DNA of 64,000 nucleotides from Cristatella mucedo (Eukaryota > Bryozoa > Phylactolaemata > Cristatellidae). Positions 38,263 to 48,529 of this stretch are shown in pieces. A program made the position numbers and the translations under genes. The first letter of the stretch is position 1. The number at the start of each line of letters is the position of its first letter. The stretch lies in contig WPIO01000154.1 of assembly GCA_009760855.2 (NCBI GenBank), positions 744,001 through 808,000 on the forward strand, in the 5' to 3' direction. The notes below the pieces were generated by a model. That model was given only the letters and a program-made list of their open reading frames with translations, made no database searches and was not told the origin of the DNA.

Positions 38263-39726
38263 TGGTGCGTCAGATGAGATTGGCATCGAGCGACTGGCTA
38301 TGAGCGCTGCGTTTGCGCCCTAGTTTTATCGGGACGTGAAAGCCGCACACGAAATTTGAAACATTTGGTATCGGACGTGTGGAAAAACTACTAAGGACCC
38401 TTTGCGGTTGACTTGCTCTAGTCTCGACGCTTGTGACTTTATTAGTGAACGCTGAAAAATAAGATGGAGGTCTTTATCGGTGTGCTTAAGTTACGAACTG
38501 AACGCGCTACTGAGTCTTTGAGCGAATGATGAAATAGCTCAGTGCTGTGCCGAATTTCAGGATTCAAAAAAGTCCCTGCTCAACTTTTTGCAAATTTTGT
38601 CGCCGTGCTTAGCCACTATTAATCAAACTGGCAAATACCATACTTTTGACCTTAAGCATTTTATGACAAAAGGTTCAAGTCACGGATATCACGAGGCATT
38701 CATTATTGGCAGCTGAGCAGAATAACGCAGCATTTAGATGCACTTATTGCGGGGAGAGCATGGCTACTCCGAAGGAAGATGTACGCCAACGTCAAAGCAA
38801 AATTTAGAAGCACCTACCATAAATATCACTGCTAGCCAGCAGTCTGCTAATACTGCTACATGGCTAGAAATTGAGTTCGCTATAGACGGCAGCAGGCTTA
38901 AACGTATTACTGATAGTCTAGAAGATTGCAAGGGAGATAAGGTGACCAAAGTAAAACAGGTGCAGGCCATAGATAGAGCTCCTTGTGCTGAAATCGGGAA
39001 GCCTGATTTACGGCTCGAGAAGCCAGTGATTGTGATTTTACGTAAGAGCGTAAAAACGACTGCTGATAGTGTGCAGGTGTCGGGTACATTGGCCTTGACT
39101 GAAGATTTGAGGTGGAAAGTGATCGTTCTTGCTGAGTCGGTTAGAGCCACTGTGGAGCCTGTGACTGTTGTAATTTGCTTCGAGACTGCTACCCGTTCGA
39201 ACAGTTGAGGATGTGGACTGCCACTCTGACGCTGGACATGCTGCTTTCTCTGATTGCGAGCCTACTACTGACAATGGCCGCACTACAAGTAACTTAACTG
39301 TAGCCAAATCTTGCTAAATGCCAGACGAGGAACTATGTTTTGGCAATATCTAGTGCAGCCAAGCCGCTATATTTTGCGTGCCTCTGCTGCACAATGATGG
39401 AGAGGAATAACTGCCTACGTCGCAAGCTCTGCATTTGTGTGGTGACTATTCTTCTCGTCTTTGGAAACTTCAAGCAAACTCCTTCTATTGCGAGTCATAA
39501 CAATGCGTCACTTCTTCAGTGATAATGCCATTGACTGTGCAACCTAGTGAATGTGATGTCGTCTTGACCTCATCTTCCTCGCCAGAAGAAACTTGCTACC
39601 GAGAACTTTTGAGACGCCTTCTTCTAAGCCTTGGAGGAAGTCGTCGCGAAAATTCTCGGTACCAATTTGTGCTAGAGCCTGACGAAGTGGGAAGCCAAAC
39701 TTCGAAACCTAAAAAATAAAAATATG
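38263..39726 (+). other. unassigned block with a 156-codon open frame
   Basis: The frame at 38738-39208 (plus) starts MHLLRGEHGYSEG and has no domain I recognise. In another frame just upstream, RCTYCGESMATPKED suggests a decayed zinc-finger-like motif at about 38730-38775. Stops in all frames around it, and a LINE-A end on the left with SINEs on the right, point to an old transposon or dead gene. Confidence 0.3.
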
Positions 39727-39870
39727 TATAATTCATTTGTATAGCGCCATAAGAGAACTTAATCTCTATTCAGGCGCTTTACATATGCCTCCAGACTTGA
39801 TCGCACGACCTCAGCCAGACCTTGGTCGGGGTGAGCACCTTAGCAGCTGGACCAAACCAACCTACCACAG
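39727..39870 (-). mobile_element. SINE-1
   Basis: ATTCATTTGTATAGCGCC, reversed hairpin (AGAACTTAATCTCTATTCAG), then a head with CAGACCTTGGTCGGGGTGAG and CAGCTGGACCAAACC. Confidence 0.88.
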
Positions 39871-39899
39871 CTGCTTGTTAGGTTTTTATTACGTCAGAG

Positions 39900-40046
39900 G
39901 AGGGTCTTTAACAACCTCATTTTTATAGCGGCAGAAGGGCCCTAACGTCGGTCATCACCGCTTGCAGTTGGCTATAAGCGATCGACCCCTGCAGGTTTCA
40001 AACCCACGACCTCTGACTGAGTGAGCACCTTACCTCCTGGGCGGCC
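39900..40046 (-). mobile_element. SINE-2
   Basis: On the minus strand: AAGGTGCTCACTCAGTCAG, B box GGTTTGAAACC (decayed), GCAAGCGGTGATGACCG, AGGGCCCTTCTGCCGCTATA and GAGGTTGTTAAAG. Confidence 0.85.
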
Positions 40047-40057
40047 CAGCGGCATAC

Positions 40058-40665
40058 GTGCGTGTAATAATAATTGTAATAATGCACTTGATAAAGCGCC
40101 CTCAGAGAATTCAATCTCTTGCTAGGCACTTTACAATTGCTGCAAAGGAAACGCGATCAAATAATTTGGTATCATGCTCGATAAACAACATTAATAACAT
40201 GGTTGAGGCTGACATGCACGGTGTCAGCATGCAAGTGTGGTTAGTGGCAGAATGCATAGTGTCAGAACGCGAAAGCGCATAAAGGACGAATTACAGGGAC
40301 CCACTAATTGCTGTCATAAATAGGTGCGTTAAGTTCTTCTTAAATGTGGTCAAGTCGGGAGGATGTCGAGACGCAAGTCGGGAGTGAGTTCCAGGCTTTG
40401 GGAGCATACGAACTAAATGCGCGTTCTCCAAAGGATTCGATGTTTGTGCGAGGTATTGGTGAACAGTTAGATTCCGAAAAGCGGGTGGTACAATGCTTGG
40501 CCTGTTTGGTGAGTACATGTGATAGATAGGCTGGAGCCAACGCATGAAGGGACCTAAAAGTGAGCGATACAATCTCGAAGTCAATCCTTTGCTTTTGCTT
40601 GACTTTGCTTTTGCTTTTGATTTTGCTTGACTGGCATCCAGAGCGGCAGTCGGCGAGAAGTCAAC
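40058..40665 (-). mobile_element. LINE-A 3' end
   Basis: (AAT)n, reversed hairpin, 3' UTR (TGACATGCACGGTGTCAGCA), then the FGERAFSSYAPKAWNSLPTC block. It ends at about 40660, where a Tigger-like transposase begins on the other strand. Confidence 0.88.
40588..40632. repeat. (TTTTGC)n short expansion within LINE-A
   Basis: CTTTTGCTTGACTTTGCTTT-type words repeat between CAATCCTTTG and the TTGCTTGACTGG of the HWLPVKQ block, a local duplication of TTGCTTGAC. Confidence 0.8.
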
Positions 40666-42185
40666 AGCTGCCCACGGTGTGGTTGATAGAAAAGCAGCAT
40701 GCAGGAGATACCGTGACGGAAGCTATAATCATTCAGAAGGCATGCACTATTTTATGATTATTTACTGCTGCGAACCGCAGGCACTTCAACGGACGAGGCA
40801 TCGGGCGAGCCGTTTAAAGCCAGCCGGGGCTGGTTCGAGAATTTTAAAAAGAGCACCGGCGTTGCACTCCGTAGTCAGGCGTGATGAGGCAGCTAGCGCC
40901 GGTGGGAAGGCAGCTGAGAGTTACCTCAAAACATATACTGGAGTCATAACAGCAGAAGGATAAGGATCCTCCAGAAAATTGTCAAGCGTGACAAGACAGT
41001 AATCTTCTGGAAGAAGATGCCAAGGAGGACGTATACAAAGGCAGAGGAGAAGAGATGTCTGGAAACAGAAGCGTGAAGGACAGGGCACACCCCATACTTT
41101 TCGCCAATGCCAGCTGCGACTGCAAGAGTGGCGACATATACATAGAGTGACGACATTAAGTGACGACATAGAGTGACGACATGGAGTGACGACACCGCTC
41201 GTTCATCATTCGGAAAGCCGCAGAGACTTTACATCGCATTGGATAATGATACACAGACTGCAGATAATGTCAAGGGCAAACCTGAGGGCGTGGGCCACTT
41301 GGCAATACTTTGAGGACTGGGTGAATTCGGTCTTTGGTCCTGCCATTAGGGAATATCTCCAGGAAAACAACCTATCCCTGAAAGCCCATCTCGTTCTTGG
41401 CAATGCACATGCTCACCCATATAGCCTCGAAAATGACATCTTCGAAGAGTAGAAGCCTGTAAAGGTTCTCTGCCATTAACCCAACACAACTCTGATCCTG
41501 CAGCCCATAGACCAGCACGTGATTTCTAAATTCCAGAAGCTCTTCACCAAGCACTTGTTCCACGCTGCTTTGAGGTGACGGATAGTGTAAACCTCACCCA
41601 TTGAGAGTTCTAGAAGGACCGCTGTAACATCCAGACATGCCTCGTGAATTTTTTATATATGGCTTGGCAGGGTGTTAAAAAGAAGACTTTGGTCTGTGCG
41701 TGAAAGAAGCTGTGGCCTGATGTTGTGTCTGAAACCGACTTTGAAAGATTCGAGCCCGATACAGCGAAGAGGTGGAGGATATTGTATCCATCGGCAAGTT
41801 CACGGGCCTAGACATGAATGAGAGTGACAATATTGAGCTCATCGAGGAGCTGAGCACTCTCCGATGAGCTGAGAACTCTCCGAGAAGCTGAGCACTCTCC
41901 GAGGAGCTGGCAGCGGAGGAGCCAAAGGAGCTACAGACGGAGCAGCACATGGAGCTTTTGCTGAGATTAGGTGACGCGGAGGAGATAATCTCAACAAGTG
42001 AGAAAAAAAAAATGTTAGGAATGTGGGAGAAACTTTCTGACTTCTTAAAAAAACGCAGTAAAAGTTGCAAAGAGGCGCGCGACGGAGCTATTTTATGACA
42101 CTTTCCTAACTCCCTTCAGAAACATTCTGAAAGGGATTAAACATACCTCGTTGGACAGTTTTTTATTGAAATCCCTGCAGATGAA
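40662..42185 (+). pseudogene. pogo/Tigger-like DNA transposase, decayed
   Basis: Several plus-strand frames join in order. First come WLIEKQHAGDTVTEAIIIQK and RGWFENFKKSTG / HSVVRRDEAASAGGKAAES, the CENPB-type DNA-binding part. Then KTVIFWKKMPRRTYTKAEEK, RANLRAWATWQYFEDW and REYLQENNLSLKAHLVLGNA. Then PNTTLILQPIDQHVISKFQK, the KKLWPDVV block, EDIVSIGKFTGLDMNESDN and HTSLDSFLLKS near the end. The DDE triad keeps its first Asp (about 40990) and third Asp (41510). The middle one is Gly in LGNAHAHP (41399-41401), where the family has D-N-A. At least five frameshifts or stops make it dead. Terminal repeats were not found by eye. Confidence 0.88.
41841..41905. repeat. about 22-bp tandem triplication in the Tigger remnant
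   Basis: GAGCTGAGCACTCTCCGA-like units occur three times in a row, inside the Glu-rich C-terminal part of the transposase. Confidence 0.85.
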
Positions 42186-42214
42186 AGAGAGGAAAGCTTG
42201 GCGAAAGGGCACAA

Positions 42215-42748
42215 ATCAGCTATTTATTGTCCATAACGGATATGAGGGCACGAGGAGGCTGAAACAGGTGCAGCAGTTCAACTAGGTATGAAGGAGCTAA
42301 GCCATAGTGGGTCTTGTACGTCAGCATTAAAACTTTATTCTGTATCCGTCGATCAACTAGCAGCCATCCAAGCTCTTTCGGCAAAGGCGACCCATATTAA
42401 AAAAATCTGGGATCGGTAAAATAGTATTGAAGCCATGTTTATCACCAGGTTGCAGTAGCCTAGCAGTTTTTTCGGTAGCCCAGCCAAAATTGAATTGCAA
42501 TAATTTAGCCGAGACAGAACCAAGGAGCTTGGTAAGTTCTTGCAGGCCCCCGTGGGAGACAGCTCCTAATCTTAGATAGGAATCAAACGTGATGGCTAGC
42601 TGAGGAAGCAGTCTTCTTAACGGAGCTTTCAAAAGTTTGGCCGCTGTCAAAGACGATACCTAAATTTCGAGCACATGGTGAAGGTCGCACAACAACATCA
42701 CCTATTATTAGATGCTGTTGTGCGACCTTCAAAAGAAAGAAGAAAGAT
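42215..42748 (-). mobile_element. LINE-B copy (RT C-terminal part)
   Basis: Minus-strand translation gives VVVRPSPCARNLGIVFDSGQ and TFESSVKKTASSA, then RRLLPQLAITFDSY. The 3' part (GGGCACGAGGAGGCTGAAAC on the plus strand) matches LINE-B at 52.2 kb. The 3' UTR is missing. Confidence 0.78.
42680..42730. repeat. 15-bp inverted repeat, 21-nt loop
   Basis: GAAGGTCGCACAACA at 42680-42694 is exactly reverse-complementary to 42716-42730. One arm lies in the LINE-B codons for VVVRPS. Confidence 0.85.
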
Positions 42749-42784
42749 CTGCTAGAGAGATACAAGGATGCTTAAATAAGATGC

Positions 42785-43985
42785 TGACCTTCGAGCCGTT
42801 TAGGAGATGGTCCATTGTCAGCATCAGCATTTTTGGGTTGTGCATATGTAATTACGTTATGCTCATTTAAAAGCTAGAACTATTTCACTTTATTGGAATT
42901 TTTTGATACGACCAACATTGGTCGTCGGTATGCCAGCCTATGGACTGACAGACTTTATAGTTTCAGCATTCTCAAGCTTTCGCTTAGGAGTACTGGCTAG
43001 TTTTACGTCCACAGTAATTCATTAGCAATCTGGGTTAGAGGGTACAATGCACTTAGTCGGAGAAACAAACTTTGTTAAGTCATCAGCTATTTTTGCGTTG
43101 TATCATAGCACTAGTGATGGCAGGTTAAGATGGAAGATTGGGAGGAATGAGCAGAAGTTGGCGTGGAAGAGATCTCAATGCAGATACCATTGAAGTCAAG
43201 GGCTTTAAGATTTCACGATTCCCAGACAATGCTTGATACCAAAGAGAATGCTAATTGCAGACTGAGATAGCTTGAGCGTGTGGTCAAGCTAGCAGAACTT
43301 TAATAATAAAAAGAGCTTACAAATATAGTCTTATGAGAATATTTAATGTATGAGGCGATTTCTCTTCATGATCTTGGTCTGAGGTCGTGGGTTCGAATCG
43401 TGTGCTGGGCTATCCTTTTTTGCCGCTGCAAGCAGTGGAAATAGCCGTTAAAGCTCTTCTGTCGCTGCACAAAAAAAAGGCTGTTGAATCAGCTGGAATT
43501 TTTTTCAAGCCATTATGGTGTGAGTGTGGAGCCTTTGCTATGAGGTGAACCATAAACCAAAAGACGAGACAATAAATCAGTCAATGTAGGAAATTCTCGC
43601 ATTGGAATCAGCAAAAAGAATTTTGAAACCCCCTCGTACAAGGAAGAGGTTATTTCTGGCAAGCGAAATCAAATTAAATCAGGAAAACCTTAAATAGTTT
43701 CAAACTCTGTAGCTGGAGGCGGGGCGGGGCGACGCATAGCTCCCACCGTTGGAAGTTTGCAGTCGGAGAGACTAAATACAAGAAAATTCAAAACAATGCC
43801 TGGAGGAAGTTGCAGACGGATAGAATGTGAGGGAGGAACGACCAGCAAAGGCCATTCTACCACCTGTTTTCAGCGACATGTGAACGAGAAAGAAAGAGGT
43901 CATAGTTTCGGCGGCATTCGCTACGGCAGGGCATTGGTCGATTTCCTCTGGTCTCAGTGGTGGCAAACAGGTCACTGGCGGAGTC
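42785..43985 (-). mobile_element. LINE-A endonuclease-linker fragment, split by SINE-2
   Basis: The sequence parallels 13.98-14.8 kb of the long copy: TCAGCATTTTTGGGTTGTGC, ATACGACCAACATTGGTCGT, GCACTTAGTCGGAG, and later GCTCCCACCGTTGGAAGTTT opposite the YRPPG region. A SINE-2 interrupts it at 43365-43495. It is heavily mutated. Confidence 0.72.
43365..43498 (+). mobile_element. SINE-2 inside LINE-A
   Basis: GAGGTCGTGGGTTCGAATCG holds the B box. GCAAGCAGTGGAAATAGCCG, AAAGCTCTTCTGTCGCTGCA and AGGCTGTTGAATCAGCTGG follow. The A-box end is shortened. Confidence 0.85.
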
Positions 43986-44204
43986 GCGCAGAATCATTTC
44001 GCCTATTATCAGGGGTCAGAGTGCACGTCGGCCGAGAGTGCATTCCATAGGCACGCAGCAAGAGTGCCCCGCCCCACCCCGCCGGTAGTTATAGCCAGCC
44101 TGATGATCGCTGAGTTAGACTGATTCACTGCACTGCTTGAGGGAGAGAGCACTGGGCGCCATGAAACTATTAAGGAAACACTGACTTTGCCTGGGCTTCC
44201 TGCG

Positions 44205-44373
44205 GGAGATGGCACACTAGGTAAGGTGGTTGCTTTCACGACCTCGGTCCCGAGGTCGTGCGTTCGATTCCTGCAGTGGGCGATTCTTTATCGCCACTGC
44301 AAGCGGTGGTGATAGCCGTAAAGGCTCTTCTGTCGCTATACAAAAAGAGGCTGTTTAATCAGCTAGGAATTAA
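44205..44373 (+). mobile_element. SINE-2
   Basis: One of the fullest copies: GATGGCACACTAGGTAAGGT (A box), GTGCGTTCGATTCCTGCAGT (B box), GCAAGCGGTGGTGATAGCCG, AAAGGCTCTTCTGTCGCTAT and GAGGCTGTTTAATCAGCTAG. Confidence 0.92.
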
Positions 44374-45640
44374 ATTGCACTGGACTACGGTATTGACCCG
44401 GGCAATGGCTGTCGATTGCATCGCTGCAGCCACCCCCCCCCTGTGACAGAGTGATCGAAGTAGCGTTCCTTGGGTGCACCGTAAATAGAGTAAACTGCAG
44501 CGAGTAAATACAAACAAGGACTTCGCGAAGCCAATCTCTGCTCGATTTGAATGAGATATCGGATGTCGGCATTGGCCTCCGCCATTCCTGTCTATTGCCA
44601 ATCACTGCTTGGAGATTAACGTGCGAAATGGTTTTACGTTTATAGAAATTCTACGTGAAATGCTGCATGAAATAAAAATTGGAGCTTCACGAAACTAATT
44701 TCTAGTAGAGTTGAGGCGGCTTGTTGTCCATCGCATCACGGGCGCGGGCTTCCGCAAACGATTGAAGCCCAGTGCACGAGATTTACAGTACCACGTGTGA
44801 CGGTTTTACATTATGCGCGTTCACTTTTAACACAGTGCTCTGTAATGTGCTTTCACAATTAGAGCGATCAAAATCCAATTTCCGGGTATTTTTATGGTGG
44901 AATGTAGTGGATTTTGGGATCTATTCGGACCATTTAATATATTGCAGCACATCACACAAAAAACATACAAGAAAAGTGCAGTGTACTTGGGCAATTACAC
45001 TTGAAAAAGAAAAATAGAGTAATTTTCATTCAAAAATAGAGCTTCACCGGACGATTTTAGGTCACTTTAAGGCTGATGGCTGTAAAATTTTGTTAGATTG
45101 CGTTACTATTCGGTGGAATGCGGAACTAGACTGGGTCGTTGCAGTCAATTGTAAAGCAGTTTCTGAAAAATTGAATTGTCTGAGGACGCACTAGCGCAAC
45201 GGCGGGAAATTTTGTAGCAGCACTATAAATTGAGTCCAATATTATGTCGCTGGCATCTACATTGAAGCTTCACGTAGCCGAACTTGTCTGTGATTTCGCT
45301 AGATAAGAGTGGATTAGAGTATATTCTCTGTCCGTTTCCGGAAATTGCAGTGCATTGCAAAAGATTGCCAAGCTCGATGGCTTGAATTCTCTTGGGTTCA
45401 CACTGAATATCGCGTGCTTTAAAATATGCAATAAAAAAATTGTACTTACGCTTCACCAATTCTTGGGCATTCTGCGCAGTGAATGCTTTAGCCGTACCGG
45501 CCCGGACCATTGTGGTTGATTGCAGTGCATTGCATAAGAACTCCCAAGCCTATTCTCGTGATATTTTTGAGCACACGTGCCACACAGTGTGCTTTAATAA
45601 GCAATCAAAGCTAGAGATTTCTGCGATAAATATTTCTTTC
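44374..45640. repeat. second block of the degenerate ~175-bp satellite
   Basis: Core words recur at about 44389 (GGTATTGACCCGGGCAATGG), 44565, 44735, 44921, 45120, 45330 and 45495 (CCGGCCCGGACCATTGTGGT), spaced about 165-210 bases apart. AAATTGGAGCTTCACGAAAC at 44676 is the same inter-core word as in the 21.5-24.2 kb block. Confidence 0.68.
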
Positions 45641-45644
45641 GCTT

Positions 45645-45959
45645 TAGTAATAATAAGGCATTTTAAAATATTGCGCCCTTGGAGAACTCGCTCTCTTTCT
45701 AAGCACTTTACATTTGATGCAGGGAAAGCACGATTGAAAGGTTAGCGGTAGCGTTCTCAATAAACAAGAAGAATAAGATGGTTAGGGGTGATATGCACAG
45801 GGTCAGCATGCAAGTGTGGTTAGTGGCAGCAGGCACAGTGTCAGCACGCATAAGCACGTAAAGGACGAATCACAGGGACCCGTTAAATGCTGTGATAAGT
45901 AGGTTCATTTTTAGCTTCTTTTTAAATGAGGACAAGTCTGGAGATGTCGTGACACAAGT

Positions 45960-46040
<81 letters not shown>

Positions 46041-46592
46041 CAGGCATTGAGAGTATACGAACTAAAGGCACGGTCTCCAAAGGATTTGAGATATGTACGC
46101 GGTATGGGTAAACAGTTAGATTCCAAACAGCTGGTGGTGCAATGCTTAGCCTGGTGGGGGAGTAGGTCTGATAGGTAGGATGGGCCATTGACTGAAAAAA
46201 CCTAAAAGGGAGTGACAAAACCTTGAAGTCAATGCATTGCTCGACTAGGAGCCAGTGCAGGTCGGCAAGAAGTGGTGTGATGTGGCAACTGCGACGCTCA
46301 CGACAGACAAGCCTAGCTGCAGAGTTTTGCACCAGCTGTAAGCGCCTGAGTGCACAGGCTGGTAGGCCAGCAAGCAGTGAGTTATGGAAGTCGAGACCGG
46401 ATGTCACAAATGCATGGACCAATTTAGATGTGGACGTGGAATCCCTTTTAAAGCAAGCCCGAATTTTAGCAATGTTAAGTAGCTCGAAGTAGGCAGACTT
46501 GACTGTGGAGCCGATATGGTCGTCTAATGAAAGGTCAATTTGGAACAGGACGCCTAGATTTCGTGCAGATTCAGCAGGAGATATGCTGACAG
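45645..46592 (-). mobile_element. LINE-A copy with internal (GA)n
   Basis: Tail hairpin at about 45665-45735, 3' UTR, then the ORF2 C-terminal region with LADLHWLLVEQCIDFKVLS, RRLQLVQNSAARLVCRERRS and SGLDFHNSLLAGLPACALRR. A (GA)n tract replaces GGAGTGAG within the WNSLP region. Confidence 0.9.
45961..46037. repeat. (GA)n inside LINE-A C-terminal coding region
   Basis: About 77 bases between CACAAGTC and TTCCAGGCATTGAGAGTATA. The homologous site in the 40-kb copy reads AAGTCGGGAGTGAGTTCCAG. Confidence 0.95.
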
Positions 46593-46730
46593 TTTATTGC
46601 GTGAGAACGCGCTCAAGTTAAAGCTCGAAATTTTGCGGTTATGCTAGAACGTTAGCGTGCAGTAATATGCAATTGAAGTTGGAGCCTCGCCGACTCTTTG
46701 TAGATTCGTGATGATTTACTGTGCCCCAAT
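46593..46730. repeat. satellite fragment
   Basis: TTATTGCGTGAGAACGCG, GAAATTTTGCGG and ATATGCAATTGAAGTTGGAG match words of the 175-bp satellite. Confidence 0.6.
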
Positions 46731-46740
46731 ATATATAATA

Positions 46741-46868
46741 TATAATTCATTTATATAGCGCCCCAAGAGAACTTAATCTCTATTCAGGCGCTTCACATGT
46801 GCCTCGGGGCTCAAGCCCACGACCTCAGTCAGACCTTGGTCGGGGCGAGCACCTTAACCGCTAGACCA
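46741..46868 (-). mobile_element. SINE-1, well-preserved copy
   Basis: In sense: GGTCTAGCGGTTAAGGTGCT (A box region), GTCGTGGGCTTGAGCCC (B box region), then AAGCGCCTGAATAGAGATTA, AGTTCTCTTGGGGCGCTATA and TAAATGAATT. The outer AGCGCC/GGCGCT and inner AGAGA/TCTCT stems are both intact. Confidence 0.92.
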
Positions 46869-46969
46869 AACCAGCTCGACACGTCAAGGTATCGAAAGAA
46901 ATGCGATAATGCTGATGAGTATAAGGATGATGGATGAGGCGGTGGATACTGCCGTGGGGTACGGCTCTC

Positions 46970-47395
46970 TGATTTTATCTTGCTGACAGAGAGGCCAGAA
47001 AAAGATCAGCTAGATCATAGATTGCTAGGTAAGATCCTGGCCTGGGAGCTGTTAAAGAGATAATCGATGGTCGACATCGGCATTTTTGGGTTGTGCATAC
47101 GTACACGAGTCTACTATGCTCAATGAAAAGCGACACTTTGCCTTGGTTAGAATTTTGCTGGTACGACCAATAATAGCTGTCGCGTGTTAGCATATGGACA
47201 GCCGTCTTGATCTTTGCAGCTTACTTTCTCAAGTTTCACTTATTAGTCCTAGCTAGTTTTACGTCTGCAGTAATTCATCGGCCATCTGAGCGAGAGGTAA
47301 AATGTACTTTGTGGAGGAACAAAGTCACTCAAATCATCGGCTAGTGTCGCGTTAGTAGCATACCACTGGTGATGGCAGGTCAGATGGAGGATGGA
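46970..47395 (-). mobile_element. LINE-A linker fragment
   Basis: CGACATCGGCATTTTTGGGT, GGTACGACCAATAATAGCTG and CTAGCTAGTTTTACGTCTGC match the 14.0-14.3 kb part of the long copy. Confidence 0.75.
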
Positions 47396-47534
47396 TCACG
47401 TGGATTGTGGTGAATTGCAGTGGATTTTAGTAGGGTCAAGCGTATTTGCAGCCAATTGGCATGAGAAGTCATATGCGCAATGACGTGAAGTTTAGGGAAT
47501 GCATCATAACATGGACTCTGCTGCTGCCGACTAG

Positions 47535-47755
47535 CAATCATTATTCCAGCCGCCCTGAGCTGCTACTTTCATGCTACTCCTTACCTCAGCTGCTCTCCCG
47601 ACTCAGCTATGCTACTCACTTTCTCTTTGTTGCGTGAGTCGAAGTCGGTTGGCTACCGAATGCGTACCGAAAGCCGCCTGGGCTGTGAGTGCCCCACACG
47701 AAACCTTTCAGCGTAACACCCACACAGTCTTTCTGGCTTTGCCCAAATACAGACG
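47535..47755 (+). mobile_element. LINE-B 3' end
   Basis: CTTTGTTGCGTGAGTCGAAG, TTGGCTACCGAATGCGTACC and CGTAACACCCACACAGTCTT match the 1.85-2.05 kb copy in order and orientation. Confidence 0.85.
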
Positions 47756-48028
47756 AAGAAACGTTACACAACGATGGCGTACTTCAGTATACTCTGAATT
47801 TGAGTTTCTCGCAGCCTATATACGATCAATTTTCTCTTAATTTGAGCTCGTTGCTGTTGATTACGATAACTTGTTGCACCCGGTCACTCCATCCCTACGA
47901 GAAAATCCTAGCTCCGTCCGTGGATGTACACCCCGCGTACGACAGCGTACGGCGACGTTCTCTATACTACAGATTATGATTGCCGAGATATTATATGCGG
48001 TTCATTAATTCGAATGACTGTAAAAGTA
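47756..48028. other. unassigned sequence
   Basis: No gene or known repeat is recognised. Confidence 0.35.
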
Positions 48029-48029
48029 T

Positions 48030-48162
48030 AATTAATTTTTACAACGTTCTAAAAGAGCTTAATGTCTATCCAGGAGCTGTGCATATTCCGCCGCAGGGCG
48101 CGAGCTCGTGACCTAGATCATTAAAGGGGGAACACCTTACCCCTAGGCCAAATCAGGGCCAC
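48030..48162 (-). mobile_element. SINE-1, old copy
   Basis: AAAGAGCTTAATGTCTATCC (decayed hairpin), GCGAGCTCGTGACCTAGATC and ACACCTTACCCCTAGGCCAA (head). Confidence 0.75.
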
Positions 48163-48528
48163 TGGGAACCTGGTTGTATAGTACTTTATCGTTAGGCGGC
48201 ATGAAAGTGCCTTAGTCACGTAACAATCTCTTAATGTGTGCTGTAGGCTATATTCCAGATAGAGTGGTTGCTCTGGACGTCGAACAGTGAGTTTAGCACT
48301 GAGGCCGACTTTTCCGACTTTTTCTGGTCGCTGTAGCTGCCAAATATACACACTGCTCTACGCTAAAGATATAACAACAAATACTTACTAGTGCATGTTC
48401 TTTTGTGCTGTTAACAGTATATCATGATTAATTGGTTGGTAGTCACAATAGTTCATGAAACAAGTATAATATCTCTGCAGTCATGGTTGGGCTGATATAT
48501 TACGCCCCCCCCGTGTCAATTACGTTGA
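48163..48528. other. unassigned sequence
   Basis: No gene or known repeat is recognised. Confidence 0.35.
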
Positions 48529-48529
48529 G

